From Candidatus Tectimicrobiota bacterium (GTDB lineage: Bacteria > JACPUC01), in the NCBI GenBank assembly GCA_016192455.1, contig JACPUC010000003.1, forward strand, positions 124,001 to 188,000: a DNA stretch of 64,000 nt. The letters are read 5' to 3'. Within the stretch, counting starts at the first letter, position 1. Every line of letters starts with the position of its first letter. This document shows positions 51,978 through 60,758 of the stretch, piece by piece. Both the position numbers and the translations under genes were made by a program. The notes below the pieces were generated by a model. It was not told where the DNA came from. It ran no database searches and saw only the letters and a list, made by a program, of their open reading frames with translations.

Positions 51978-52913
51978 ATGGACGACACTGAGCGCCTGCG
52001 GGCGCTGCAGGCGAGCATCGAGCAGGTCCTCATCGGCAAGACGGCCGCCATCCGGCTCGCCCTGGTGACGCTCTTCGCCCAGGGGCACCTGCTCATCGAG
52101 GATGTCCCCGGCGTCGGCAAGACCACCCTGGCCCGCGCCCTGGCCCGCTGCCTGGCGTGCAGCTTCCAGCGCATCCAGTTCACGCCGGACCTGCTCCCCT
52201 CCGACATCCTCGGCGTCTCGATCTACCACGCCGAGAGCGGGCGCTTCGAGTTCAAACCCGGCCCCATCTTCGCCAACGTCGTGCTGGCCGATGAGATCAA
52301 CCGGGCCTCGCCGCGCACCCAGAGCAGCCTCCTGGAAGCCATGAACGAGGGCCAGGTGTCGGTGGACGGCGTGACGCACGAGCTGCCGCGCCCCTTCATG
52401 GTCATCGGCACCCAGAACCCCCTGGAGTTCGAAGGCACCTACACCCTCCCGGAGGCGCAGCTCGACCGCTTCCTCATCCGCCTGGCGATGGGCTACCCGG
52501 AGCGGCAGGACGAGCGCCGCGTGCTCCTCGACGCCGCCTCGCGCCCGCCGGTGGACGCCCTGGCGCCGGTGCTGAGCGTCAGCGAGGTGGAGGCGATCCA
52601 AGACCAGGTGCGGCGCGTCCGCATCGAACCCAGCCTGGTGGACTACCTCCTGGACATCGTGCGCGCCACGCGCGAGTCGCCCCACCTCGAGGTGGGGGTG
52701 AGCCCCCGCGGCGCCCTGGCCTTGCAGCGCGCCGCCCAGGCCCTGGCGTTCGTCAACGGCCGCGCCTACGTCATCCCCGACGACATCAAGCAGCTCACCC
52801 TGCCGGTGTTGGCGCACCGCGTGCTGCTGCGCGACTACCTCTCGCAGGCGCCCCTGCGCGCCGCCACGGAAGTCCTCCAGGACATCCTCGACAAGCTCCC
52901 CGTCCCCCTCTAG
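51978..52913 (+). CDS. MoxR family AAA+ ATPase
   Basis: The 311-residue ATPase has Walker A GVGKTTLA near 44-51, Walker B VVLADEINRASP near 103-114, and the MoxR-typical IGTQNPLEFEGTYTLPEAQLDRF. MoxR ATPases act as chaperones that mature or insert metal into partner proteins and typically sit beside DUF58 and VWA-domain genes. It is followed by DUF58 and transglutaminase genes in close order, the common MoxR-DUF58-TgpA operon. Confidence 0.93.
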   Translation: MDDTERLRALQASIEQVLIGKTAAIRLALVTLFAQGHLLIEDVPGVGKTTLARALARCLACSFQRIQFTPDLLPSDILGVSIYHAESGRFEFKPGPIFANVVLADEINRASPRTQSSLLEAMNEGQVSVDGVTHELPRPFMVIGTQNPLEFEGTYTLPEAQLDRFLIRLAMGYPERQDERRVLLDAASRPPVDALAPVLSVSEVEAIQDQVRRVRIEPSLVDYLLDIVRATRESPHLEVGVSPRGALALQRAAQALAFVNGRAYVIPDDIKQLTLPVLAHRVLLRDYLSQAPLRAATEVLQDILDKLPVPL

Positions 52914-52937
52914 CCGTCTGCCGGGAGGAGGCTTTGC

Positions 52938-54278
52938 ATGCGGGTGCCGCGCCCTCGAGCCCGCCGCGGCGGCGCAATTCCCGGCCGGCGCGCGCCGGAA
53001 GAGCCCGCGCCCCAGGATGGTGACCCCGCGAGGCCGCCGCGACGCATCACCGCGCGAGGCCGCCGGCACTGGCTGCGCTGGCGCAGCAGCCGGCGCACCG
53101 CCTCCATGACGACGGAGGGAAAAGTCTTCCTCCTCCTGACCATCACCCTCGGCGCCATCACGGTGAACACCGGCCTCAACCTCCTCTACTTGCTCCTGGC
53201 CCTGCTCTTGAGCGCCATCCTGGTCTCCGGCATCCTCTCCGAGCTGAGCCTGCGCGGCGTCGAGGTGGCGCGCCGCCTCCCCGCCGAGCTCTGGGCGGCG
53301 CGGCCGGCCGTCCTGACGGTCGAGGTGCGCAACAGCAAGGCGTGGCTGCCTAGTTTTTCGCTTCACCTCGAGCAGCGCCTCACCCCACCCCAGGGGGAGA
53401 TGCTGCCCCTCGCCAGCTACCTCCTCTACCTGAAGCCGCGGCAGCGGCAGGCGATCACCGCCACGGTCGTCCCGGCGCGCCGCGGCTGGCACGCGCTGCG
53501 GCGAGCAACCCTGGGCACGCGGTTCCCCTTTGGGCTGTTTGTGAAGCGGCTGCGCCTGGGGGAAGAGAGCAGGGTCCTCGTCTACCCGCAGATCGTGCCG
53601 CTGCGCTCGCCCGCGCTGGAGCGCGCCATGGAGGAGCTGACGGACCGGCGAGGCCGGCGGCGGCGCGGCGCCGGCATGGAGTTCCAGGCCCTGCGGGAGT
53701 TCCGGCCGGGAGACAACCCCCGCTGGATTCACTGGCGCTCCACCGCCAGGCAAGGGCGGCTCATGACCAAGGAGCTCGAGCAGGAGCGCCTCTGGTGCGT
53801 CAACCTGCTGCTCGACGGCGCCTGCGAGCCGGGCGGCGAGGAGGCGTTCGAGCGCGCCGTCAGCATCGCCGCGTCGCTCTGCTGCGACCTCGACGCGCGC
53901 GGCTGCTGGGTCCTCTTCGCGACCGTGACCGACCGCCTGCACCTCATCCCGTACGGACATGGGCGGGCGCATCTGCGACGCATCCTCCGCCTCCTCGCCA
54001 CCGTCGCGCCGCAGCCGGCGGCCGAGCGGAGCGCCCTCTACGAGGCGGTGCGCCGGCGCAGCCGCGGCCACGCCGCCACGCTCCTGGTGAGCAGCGCGGC
54101 GGGCGCCAACGACCGCCTCGACGCCGAGGCGTCCGCACCCCGCATCGTTATCAGTCCCTCGAGCGACATCCCGGCCGCCGCGCCGGCGGCGGCCCGGGGG
54201 AGCGGCGCACGCAGCGCCGCCAGCCGCGCGGACGGCGGCTCTTTGCCGGAGTCGGCTGAGGAACGAGTGACGCCATGA
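52938..54278 (+). CDS. DUF58 domain membrane-associated protein
   Basis: ATG at 52938 with GGGAGGAGGC upstream; the ATG at about 53106 (MTTEGKVFLLL) is an alternative that removes an arginine/proline-rich head of 56 residues. Two membrane helices lie near 60-105. The DUF58 core reads GMEFQALREFRPGDNPRWIHWRSTARQ near 246-272, with the RxYxxGDxxRxIdW-type motif, then a VWA-like fold. It functions with MoxR; exact biochemistry unknown. Overlaps the next gene by 4 nt (ATGA). Confidence 0.88.
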   Translation: MRVPRPRARRGGAIPGRRAPEEPAPQDGDPARPPRRITARGRRHWLRWRSSRRTASMTTEGKVFLLLTITLGAITVNTGLNLLYLLLALLLSAILVSGILSELSLRGVEVARRLPAELWAARPAVLTVEVRNSKAWLPSFSLHLEQRLTPPQGEMLPLASYLLYLKPRQRQAITATVVPARRGWHALRRATLGTRFPFGLFVKRLRLGEESRVLVYPQIVPLRSPALERAMEELTDRRGRRRRGAGMEFQALREFRPGDNPRWIHWRSTARQGRLMTKELEQERLWCVNLLLDGACEPGGEEAFERAVSIAASLCCDLDARGCWVLFATVTDRLHLIPYGHGRAHLRRILRLLATVAPQPAAERSALYEAVRRRSRGHAATLLVSSAAGANDRLDAEASAPRIVISPSSDIPAAAPAAARGSGARSAASRADGGSLPESAEERVTP

Positions 54279-56452
54279 AGTTGGAACGCGCCTTTCACCT
54301 CACCACCTACCTCACCGTCGCCACGACCCTCAGCACCCTGGCGCTGGCGGAGGGGTCCGCGCCCCTCACGGTAGCCATCCTCGTGCTCGTCGGCTGCGCC
54401 TGGCTGCAGGAGCATGCCGGCAGGCCGCGCTACCTGCCGGCCTGGCTGGCGACGGCGCTGTCGCTGCTGTCGCTGCCGCTGGGCGTGCTGGACGCCCAGC
54501 TCTGGTCGGGCTCCTACGTCCTGGGCGCGGCGCACCTCCTGGCCGTCATCCAGCTCATCAAGCTCTTCCAGCCGAAGGCGGACCGCGACTACCTGCAGAT
54601 CGCCTTTCTGAGCCTGCTCCACCTCATCGTCGCCTCGGTGCTCACCACGGCCTTGAGCTTCTCGATCGCCTTCCTCATCTACTTCTTCACCGCCACCTGG
54701 TCGCTCATGCTCTTCCACATCCGGCGCGCCAGCCGGGGCGAGGGGCCCGCCGCCGACGGCGCCGCCGCCTCCCCGACCAGCGTCGCGGCGCTGCGCATCG
54801 ACGGGCGCTTCGCGGCGAGCGTCTCCTGCATCACCCTGCTGACCCTCCTCCTCACCATGAGCATCTTCCTCTTCGTGCCGCGGGTGACGATGGGATTCCT
54901 CCACAAGCAGGCGGGGATGCCCGAGGCAGTCGTCGGCTTCACCGAGGAGGTCTCGCTCACCGAGATCGGCCGCATCAAGCTGAGCCGCGCCCAGGTCATG
55001 CGCGTCGAGCCGCCTGGCAGCCGCCCCCTCTACGGCAAGCAGCAGCTCTGGCGCGGCAAGGCCTTCGACCGCTACACCGGCGCCGGCTGGGCCGCCACGG
55101 AGAGCCGCCGCGCCTGGGTGCGGGGGGACGACGCCGGCCTCGTGCGCCTGCCCGCGATCGCCGCCGTGGCCCGCCAGCCCGCGGAGGAGTTCCGCTTCCA
55201 TGTGCGGGAGATCAACACCAACGTCGTCTTCACCGCCTACTACACGACGCAGATCGCCGGCCTGTCGCGCGCCCTGGCGCTGGATCGGTACGGCACGGTC
55301 TACACCGGCCTCATGCACTACCTCGGCACCAGCTACGTCGCCACGGCGCGGACCTCGCTCGGCGGCGCGCCGCCGCCGGCGATGCTGCGGGCGAACCTGG
55401 CGACGTACCTCGAGCTGCCGCCGGGGAGCGAGCGTCTCGGCGAGCTGGCCCGTCGCGTCACCGCCGGCGCCGCGCGCCCCCTCGAGCAGGCGCTGCTCCT
55501 GGAGCGTTACCTGCGCCGCGCCTACGCCTACTCCCTCGACCTGAAGCCTGCCCTGGGGCGCGACCCGGTGAACGCGTTCCTCTTCGACTGGCAGGCCGGC
55601 CACTGCGAGCTCTTCGCCTCGGCGATGGCCTTGATGGCGCGGGCCGTCGGCATTCCGGCGCGCTACGTGACGGGCTTCAGCGGCGGCGAATGGAACGAGT
55701 TCGGCGGCTACTACCTGGTGCGGCAGCTCGACGCGCACGCCTGGGTCGAGGTCCACGATCCGGCAGTCGGCTGGGTGCCCTTCGACCCCACCCCGGCCGC
55801 TCCCCCGGATGGCGCCGGCGGCATTCTCGCCCGCCTCGGCATCCTGCAGCGCTACCTCGACTCGCTGCGGGTGCGCTGGAACGCCTACGTGATCGACTAC
55901 AGCCTGCACCAGCAGCTCAAGCTGACGCGGCTCGTGCGCGGTCTGCTCAGCGCGCTCTCCCGCCACCTCGTCGATGCGGCGGCCTCCCTGACCGAGGCGG
56001 GGCGGTGGGCCTGGCGCGCCGCCGGCAGCCTGGCGCGCCGGAACCTCCCCGCCCTGCTCGGCATCAGCCTGGCCCTCCTGGGCGCCGCCGGGCTGGTCTG
56101 GTTCGCCGCCCTGGGCCTGGCTCGGCGCCGCCGCGCCCCCAGCCGACCCGCGGCGGCCATCCCCCTAAGCTACGCCTCCTTCCTGAAGCTGATGGAACGC
56201 CATCGGCGCGCCAAGCCGGCCCACCTGACGCCGGCCGAGTTCGCCGCGGCGCTGCTGGAGGACCGCAGGCTGCCCGCGTCGGCCATCGACCTCCTGACGC
56301 TGGGGTACTACGCAGCTCGTTTCGGGCACACGCCGACGACGCCCGGCCAGGAGAGCGCCGAAGCCGCGGCCCTCGCCGCCCTACGCGCCGCCCTGCGGGG
56401 CCCCGACACGGCCTCGCGCGGCGCCGCGGCTAGTGTCTGTTTCTCAAATTAG
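54275..56452 (+). CDS. Transglutaminase-like membrane protein (TgpA family)
   Basis: The 725-residue protein has an N-terminal multi-helix region (DUF3488-like, about 1-210), a periplasmic transglutaminase core with catalytic Cys444 in GHCELFAS, His488 in DAHAWVEV and Asp504 in FDPT, a further membrane helix near 590-615 and a DUF4129-like C-terminal stretch. TgpA is needed for viability in Pseudomonas aeruginosa; substrate unknown. It is the end of the MoxR-DUF58-TgpA operon. The last seven residues (ASVCFSN) are encoded by a dispersed repeat that starts at 56431, so the original stop was probably nearby. Confidence 0.92.
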   Translation: MKLERAFHLTTYLTVATTLSTLALAEGSAPLTVAILVLVGCAWLQEHAGRPRYLPAWLATALSLLSLPLGVLDAQLWSGSYVLGAAHLLAVIQLIKLFQPKADRDYLQIAFLSLLHLIVASVLTTALSFSIAFLIYFFTATWSLMLFHIRRASRGEGPAADGAAASPTSVAALRIDGRFAASVSCITLLTLLLTMSIFLFVPRVTMGFLHKQAGMPEAVVGFTEEVSLTEIGRIKLSRAQVMRVEPPGSRPLYGKQQLWRGKAFDRYTGAGWAATESRRAWVRGDDAGLVRLPAIAAVARQPAEEFRFHVREINTNVVFTAYYTTQIAGLSRALALDRYGTVYTGLMHYLGTSYVATARTSLGGAPPPAMLRANLATYLELPPGSERLGELARRVTAGAARPLEQALLLERYLRRAYAYSLDLKPALGRDPVNAFLFDWQAGHCELFASAMALMARAVGIPARYVTGFSGGEWNEFGGYYLVRQLDAHAWVEVHDPAVGWVPFDPTPAAPPDGAGGILARLGILQRYLDSLRVRWNAYVIDYSLHQQLKLTRLVRGLLSALSRHLVDAAASLTEAGRWAWRAAGSLARRNLPALLGISLALLGAAGLVWFAALGLARRRRAPSRPAAAIPLSYASFLKLMERHRRAKPAHLTPAEFAAALLEDRRLPASAIDLLTLGYYAARFGHTPTTPGQESAEAAALAALRAALRGPDTASRGAAASVCFSN

Positions 56453-56580
56453 ATCGCATCGATGTCGGAGGGAGCCTCGCCCCCTCGCGCATCCCGACTG
56501 GTAGGGGCGGTTCGCGAACCGCCCCTACGGAACAGGGGGTGTGGGGGAGCAAGGGTCCCCCACAAAAACTTCCCCGCCAC
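56431..56580 (+). repeat. Dispersed intergenic repeat, copy E
   Basis: Begins TAGTGTCTGTTTCTCAAA and contains a perfect copy of the 28-nt palindrome at 56501-56528 (GTAGGGGCGGTTCG plus its reverse complement). A GGGGGAGC-AAGG-GTCCCCC stem follows. It overlaps the 3' end of the transglutaminase gene out of frame with its TAG. The region to 56817 has no further gene. Confidence 0.8.
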
Positions 56581-56817
56581 ATGGCACGAAGAAGGCGTTG
56601 AATGAAGGATGGAACTTGTGCGACGCAGCACGATGAGGCGGCGGGGAATAGGGCGCGCCCTCGGCTCGTTGTCGTGGTGTGGCCTGGAGGCAGCCGGACC
56701 GGCGCATCGTGGGGAGAGCGGCAGGGGCGAGGCGCGTTCACGTCCGGGCTGGCGTGGTTCCCATGCCCCACCCAGCGCGGCGGGCGAGGAGACGCCGGGG
56801 TGGAGCGCGGCGGGAGA

Positions 56818-57159
56818 TCAGGTGGGAGGCTGAGGCTCGCCGGGTCCCTGCGCGGGGTCCGAGGGCGGCGCGGAGGGTTGCGGCGCGGCGGGAAGGGCGG
56901 CGCGGTATTTTTCGAGGACGGCCTGCCGGATCATCGTCTTCAGCTCTTTGGTGAGCGGCGCCACGAGGTCGCGGAACTCGCCGCCGGGGCTCTTCTGCGC
57001 GGGGTAGCTGATGAAGAGCCCCCCGGCGGACGTCTCCATCACCCGCAGGCCACGAAGGAGGAGGGCGTCGTTGAAGGTGACCTCGGCGTAGGCGCGCACG
57101 GTGCTGCCGACGCTGCGGAGGTCGAACGGGTAGAGCGTCACGTGGGTGATCTGCAGCAT
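56818..57159 (-). CDS. SpoVG family protein
   Basis: ATG at 57159. The 113-residue product matches SpoVG over its first 80 residues: ITHVTLYPF, then VRAYAEVTFNDALLLRGLRVMET, GGLFISYPAQKSPGGEFRDL and a C-terminal EKYR. SpoVG proteins bind DNA and RNA and affect septation, sporulation and virulence genes in Firmicutes; homologues are common in non-sporulating bacteria. A proline-rich tail (PQPSAPPSDP) is added here. It is divergent from the small zinc-motif gene with 130 nt between, where both promoters overlap. Confidence 0.85.
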   Translation of the reverse strand: MLQITHVTLYPFDLRSVGSTVRAYAEVTFNDALLLRGLRVMETSAGGLFISYPAQKSPGGEFRDLVAPLTKELKTMIRQAVLEKYRAALPAAPQPSAPPSDPAQGPGEPQPPT

Positions 57160-57227
57160 GCGACGGGCCGGGCGCTTCAGCGGCAGGCCGGCGATCCGCG
57201 CTTGCGGGACGCGGCGGCCTGCTCGCA

Positions 57228-57256
57228 TTGACAGGGCGAGGCTGCGTTGGTATCGT
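57228..57256 (+). promoter_or_regulatory. Promoter of the small zinc-motif gene
   Basis: TTGACA, exactly 17 nt, TATCGT. The -35 is consensus and this is the best -35 in the window. Start near 57263, 27 nt before the ATG at 57290. A minus-strand TACACT (57264-57259) three nt away may serve the divergent spoVG-like gene. Confidence 0.6.
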
Positions 57257-57289
57257 CTAGTGTAACCTCCCTCTCGTTGGCACGCCACC

Positions 57290-57535
57290 ATGCGCCTCCT
57301 CCTCTATGCCGTCCTCATCCTGATCGCGTACTACGTCGGGCGCAACCTCCTCAAGAGCCCCGGCAAACGCGCCGCCAATCCCCCGGCGGAGAAGCAGGGC
57401 GCCGTCATCAACGAGATGGTGAAGTGTCCCGTCTGTGGGACCTACGTGCCGCAATCCCAGGCGATTGTCAGGCGCCTGGGGCGCCAGGCGTATGCATGCT
57501 GCAGCGAAGAGTGCGCGGCCAGCTTGCGCGCCTGA
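57290..57535 (+). CDS. PP0621-like small membrane protein with Cys motif
   Basis: The 81-residue protein has an N-terminal membrane helix (LLLYAVLILIAYYVGRNLL, 3-21), a lysine/proline linker, and a C-terminal zinc-binding-like motif CPVCGTYVPQSQA at 46-58 with CCSEEC at 70-75. Small proteins of this PP0621-type layout are widespread and of unknown function. It is transcribed from its own promoter and is not followed closely by another gene. Confidence 0.75.
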   Translation: MRLLLYAVLILIAYYVGRNLLKSPGKRAANPPAEKQGAVINEMVKCPVCGTYVPQSQAIVRRLGRQAYACCSEECAASLRA

Positions 57536-57919
57536 GGCCCGCCGCGCCTCCCTGCCGCGGCCTCCCCCACTACCTCTGCGCCGCCCGCCGCCACGCTCGC
57601 GCCGAGCCGCGCCCGCGGCCGCAGCCGCGAGTCCGCGCCGCGACGGCGAGCTGCCTGCTTGCGTTGGGTTCGGCAAGGGCCAACATTAGCCGTGGGTCCT
57701 GGCGCGATCCTGGGCCGGTGAGGCCAGCGTCCGGCAGGGAGAAGCCGGGCGCCGGTGGCGCAGCATGGTCGTCCCGGTCTCATCTTGGTGGCGGAGCTCG
57801 CGGCGGCGTCACGTTGGGCGCGCCGCTCATGCTCGCACCCAATCCACGCGAGGCCGAAGCCAGCCCTTCGTCTTCCGCCGCCGCTGTCACCCGCTGCTTC
57901 CCTGAGAGGAACGAGAGGA

Positions 57920-59179
57920 ATGGCCGTAGCCCAAGCAGTCCTGAGCGCCTATGAGAATGCTCTTGGTCAGTTCGACCGCGCCGCCCGCTACATCAAGCTG
58001 GAGGCCGGCATGTACGACATCCTGCGGGCGTGCAAGCGTGAGCTTACCACCCATTTCCCGGTGCGCATGGATGATGGCGCCATCCGCGTCTTCACCGGCT
58101 ATCGCATCCAGCACAACCTGGCGCGCGGGCCCGCCAAGGGGGGCATCCGCTACTACCCCAAGGTGAACCTCGATGAGGTGCGCGCCCTGGCGATGTGGAT
58201 GACCTGGAAGTGCGCCGTGGTGAATATCCCCTTCGGCGGCGCCAAGGGTGGGGTTGCCTGTGATGCAAAATCCATGAGCCTGGCGGAGCTGGAGCGCCTG
58301 ACCCGCCGCTTCACCTCCGAAATCTCGCTCCTGCTCGGACCGGAACGGGACATTCTGGCCCCCGACATGTACACGAACGCGCAGGTCATGGGCTGGATGA
58401 TGGACACCTACAGCATGAACAAGGGCTACTCCGTCCCCGGCGTGGTCACCGGCAAGCCCCTCTCCATTGGCGGTTCGCGGGGGCGGGTGGACGCCACGGG
58501 CCGCGGCTGCTTCTACATCATCATGGAAGCCGCGCGGGTGCTCGATCTCGACCTGCTGTCGAGCACCGTGTCGGTGCAGGGCTTCGGCAACGCCGGCATT
58601 TCCGTGGCAAGCCGCATGCACGAGCTGGGCAGCAAGGTCATCGCCGTCAGCGACTCGAGCGGCGGGGTGATCAATCAGCGCGGCTTGAACATCCGCGAGC
58701 TCATCCGGCATAAGACGGAAACCGGCTCCGTGGTCGGCTTCCCCGACACCGAGAGCTGCTCTCCCACGGATGTCCTGGAAATCCCCTGCGACGTGCTCAT
58801 CCCGGCAGCGATGGAGAACCAGGTCACCGGCGACAACGCCGAGCGGGTGAGGGCGAAGCTGGTCGCCGAGTGCGCCAACGGCCCGCTGACCCTCGAGGCC
58901 GATGATATCCTGCACGAGAAGGGCGTTTTCCTCCTGCCCGATATCCTGGCGAATGCCGGCGGCGTGGTCGTTTCCTACTTCGAGTGGGTGCAGAACCTCC
59001 AGGAGCTGTTCTGGAAGGAAGACCACATCCACCAGCAGTTGCGCGAGATCATGAGCGGGGCGTTCGCGCGCGTCTACGAGAAGGCCCAGCTCCTCGACGT
59101 GGATATGCGCACCGCCGCCATGGCGGTGGCCATCAGCACCGTGCAGGAAGCGACGATGATGCGCGGCATCTTCCCGTAG
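57920..59179 (+). CDS. gdhA: Glutamate dehydrogenase
   Basis: ATG at 57920 behind GAGAGGAACGAGAGGA. The 419-residue enzyme interconverts glutamate and 2-oxoglutarate plus ammonia. The binding and catalytic lysines Lys73, Lys97 and Lys109 and the catalytic Asp149 have exactly the spacing of the Clostridium symbiosum enzyme (89, 113, 125, 165). The dinucleotide motif GFGNAG lies near 220. Length matches hexameric NAD-type enzymes of about 420 residues. It could instead favour NADP; the motif region VAVSDSSGG does not decide. Single gene, spaced from its neighbours. Confidence 0.95.
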   Translation: MAVAQAVLSAYENALGQFDRAARYIKLEAGMYDILRACKRELTTHFPVRMDDGAIRVFTGYRIQHNLARGPAKGGIRYYPKVNLDEVRALAMWMTWKCAVVNIPFGGAKGGVACDAKSMSLAELERLTRRFTSEISLLLGPERDILAPDMYTNAQVMGWMMDTYSMNKGYSVPGVVTGKPLSIGGSRGRVDATGRGCFYIIMEAARVLDLDLLSSTVSVQGFGNAGISVASRMHELGSKVIAVSDSSGGVINQRGLNIRELIRHKTETGSVVGFPDTESCSPTDVLEIPCDVLIPAAMENQVTGDNAERVRAKLVAECANGPLTLEADDILHEKGVFLLPDILANAGGVVVSYFEWVQNLQELFWKEDHIHQQLREIMSGAFARVYEKAQLLDVDMRTAAMAVAISTVQEATMMRGIFP

Positions 59180-59342
59180 GCGGGCCGCGGCCCGCGCGGC
59201 GCGGGACTCCCCCTCGTGGCGTCGGCAGGAGATTGCCCGCCGCCGCGGCCCGCTTGGCCGTTGGGGGGCGCCTGGAAGGGGAGGCGTGCGACCGGGCCGG
59301 GACGCGATGCGCCGGCGCGGCCCAGCTCAATGAGGAGTGAAG

Positions 59343-60242
59343 GTGGCTGAAACCTTGCGCGAAGCCTTGGGTCGCCGCATGCTCGTGGCGGATGGGGCCA
59401 TGGGGACGATGCTGCAGAAAGCCGGTCTGAAGATCGGCGGAGCGCCCGAGGAGATGAACGTCACCCACCCCGAGGTGGTGCGCGACATCCATCGCCGCTA
59501 CTTCGAAGCCGGCAGTGATTTCGTCCTCACGAACACCTTCGGCGGCACCGAGCTGCGCCTGCGGGAGAGCGATTTCAGCGGCAAGGTGCGCGAGTTCAAC
59601 CTGCGGGCGGTGGAGCTGGCCCGCTCGGTGGCTCCCGAGGGGCGCTTCGTGGTCGCCTCGGTCGGTCCGAGCGGTCAACTCCTTGACCCGCTCGGCACCA
59701 TGACCTATGAGGAGTGCGTGGAGAACTTTCGCGCCCAGGTCGCCGCGCTGCACGAAGCGGGGGTCGATGCCATCAACATCGAGACGATGAGCGACGCCAC
59801 CGAGGCGAAGGCGGCCATCGCGGCGGCGCGCTCCGTCTCCGCCACCCTCCTCATCATCGCCACCATGGCCTTCGACTCCGGCAAGGAAGCCCTCTTCACC
59901 ATGATGGGAGTGGATGCCGTCACCGCCGCCACCGAGCTGCTGGCGGCGGGCGCCGACGTCGTGGGCGCCAACTGCGGCACCGGCGTGGAGCAGGCGATTG
60001 TGCTCCTGCGCACCATGCGGCACGGGCGCGAAGACAAGCTCTTCAGCGCCAAACCGAACGCGGGCATCCCGGAGATCATCAACGGCGCCATCGTTTATAG
60101 CTTGACTCCGCAGATGATGGCCGAGAAGATGAAGCGCTTCGTGAAGCTGGGCGTGAACATCGTCGGCGGCTGCTGCGGCTCCACCCCGGAGCACATCCGC
60201 CTCCTCGCGGAGATGGTGGCGCGGGAGACCGGGCGGACGTAG
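59343..60242 (+). CDS. Homocysteine S-methyltransferase domain protein
   Basis: GTG at 59343 is chosen since GAGGAG lies 5 nt upstream; the GTG at 59337 overlaps that site. The 299-residue barrel has the zinc-binding triad Cys211, Cys277 and Cys278 (ANCG and GGCCGS) and the N-terminal VADGAMGTMLQ. It corresponds to the first module of MetH or to stand-alone MmuM/BHMT-type enzymes that methylate homocysteine. The cobalamin, folate and activation domains of MetH are not in the window, so either it uses another methyl donor or a split MetH lies elsewhere. Confidence 0.9.
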   Translation: MAETLREALGRRMLVADGAMGTMLQKAGLKIGGAPEEMNVTHPEVVRDIHRRYFEAGSDFVLTNTFGGTELRLRESDFSGKVREFNLRAVELARSVAPEGRFVVASVGPSGQLLDPLGTMTYEECVENFRAQVAALHEAGVDAINIETMSDATEAKAAIAAARSVSATLLIIATMAFDSGKEALFTMMGVDAVTAATELLAAGADVVGANCGTGVEQAIVLLRTMRHGREDKLFSAKPNAGIPEIINGAIVYSLTPQMMAEKMKRFVKLGVNIVGGCCGSTPEHIRLLAEMVARETGRT

Positions 60243-60371
60243 GCGGCGCCAGGCCGGCGCAGGCGCAGCCCGCCGTTCGCCCGCGGCGCCGGTCAGAGGA
60301 CACAGCTTCCACGTCTTCCAGCACACGCCCGCGGGGGGATGGCCACCTGCCGGGGCTGCGAAGGAACGGAG

Positions 60372-60590
60372 ATGGAGCAGCTCTTGCAAACCTTGGCCGG
60401 CATGTTCCTGGAGGTGCACACCGACAAGCTCATGTTCCGCGGCACCTTTACCGGAGTGACCAATCAGATGGCGCACCTCGACGAAGAGGAGGGGGGCGAG
60501 GTCTGGGTGCGGCTGGATGAGATCAAGGCGGTGCGCAACCCCAAAAAAAGCCGCAGCCAGCGGCTGAAAGCCGGGCCGCTGCAAGCCTGA
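60372..60590 (+). CDS. Small protein, possibly Sm-like
   Basis: ATG at 60372 behind AAGGAACGGAG. The 72-residue product contains LEVHTDKLMFRGTFTGVTNQ at 13-32, then MAHLDEEEGGEVWVRLDEIKAVRNP. The pattern of strands with a central G-x-F/hydrophobic turn and a basic tail (KKSRSQRLKAG) resembles bacterial Sm/Hfq-fold or small beta-barrel proteins. This is fold-level inference. It may be co-transcribed with the unrecognised gene at 60759. Confidence 0.6.
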   Translation: MEQLLQTLAGMFLEVHTDKLMFRGTFTGVTNQMAHLDEEEGGEVWVRLDEIKAVRNPKKSRSQRLKAGPLQA

Positions 60591-60758
60591 CGATGGACGC
60601 GGTGCCGGGCGGCGGTCTCGCCGCGGCGCGCGCGCCTTCCTCTTCCTGGCGACCTGCTTGCTACTGCCGTGGCGGCAGGCGGCGGCGAGCGCGCTCCTTG
60701 GCGAGAGATGGCGAAGCCGGCCACCGCTCGAGAGCAGCACTACCCGGAAAGAGTGCCC

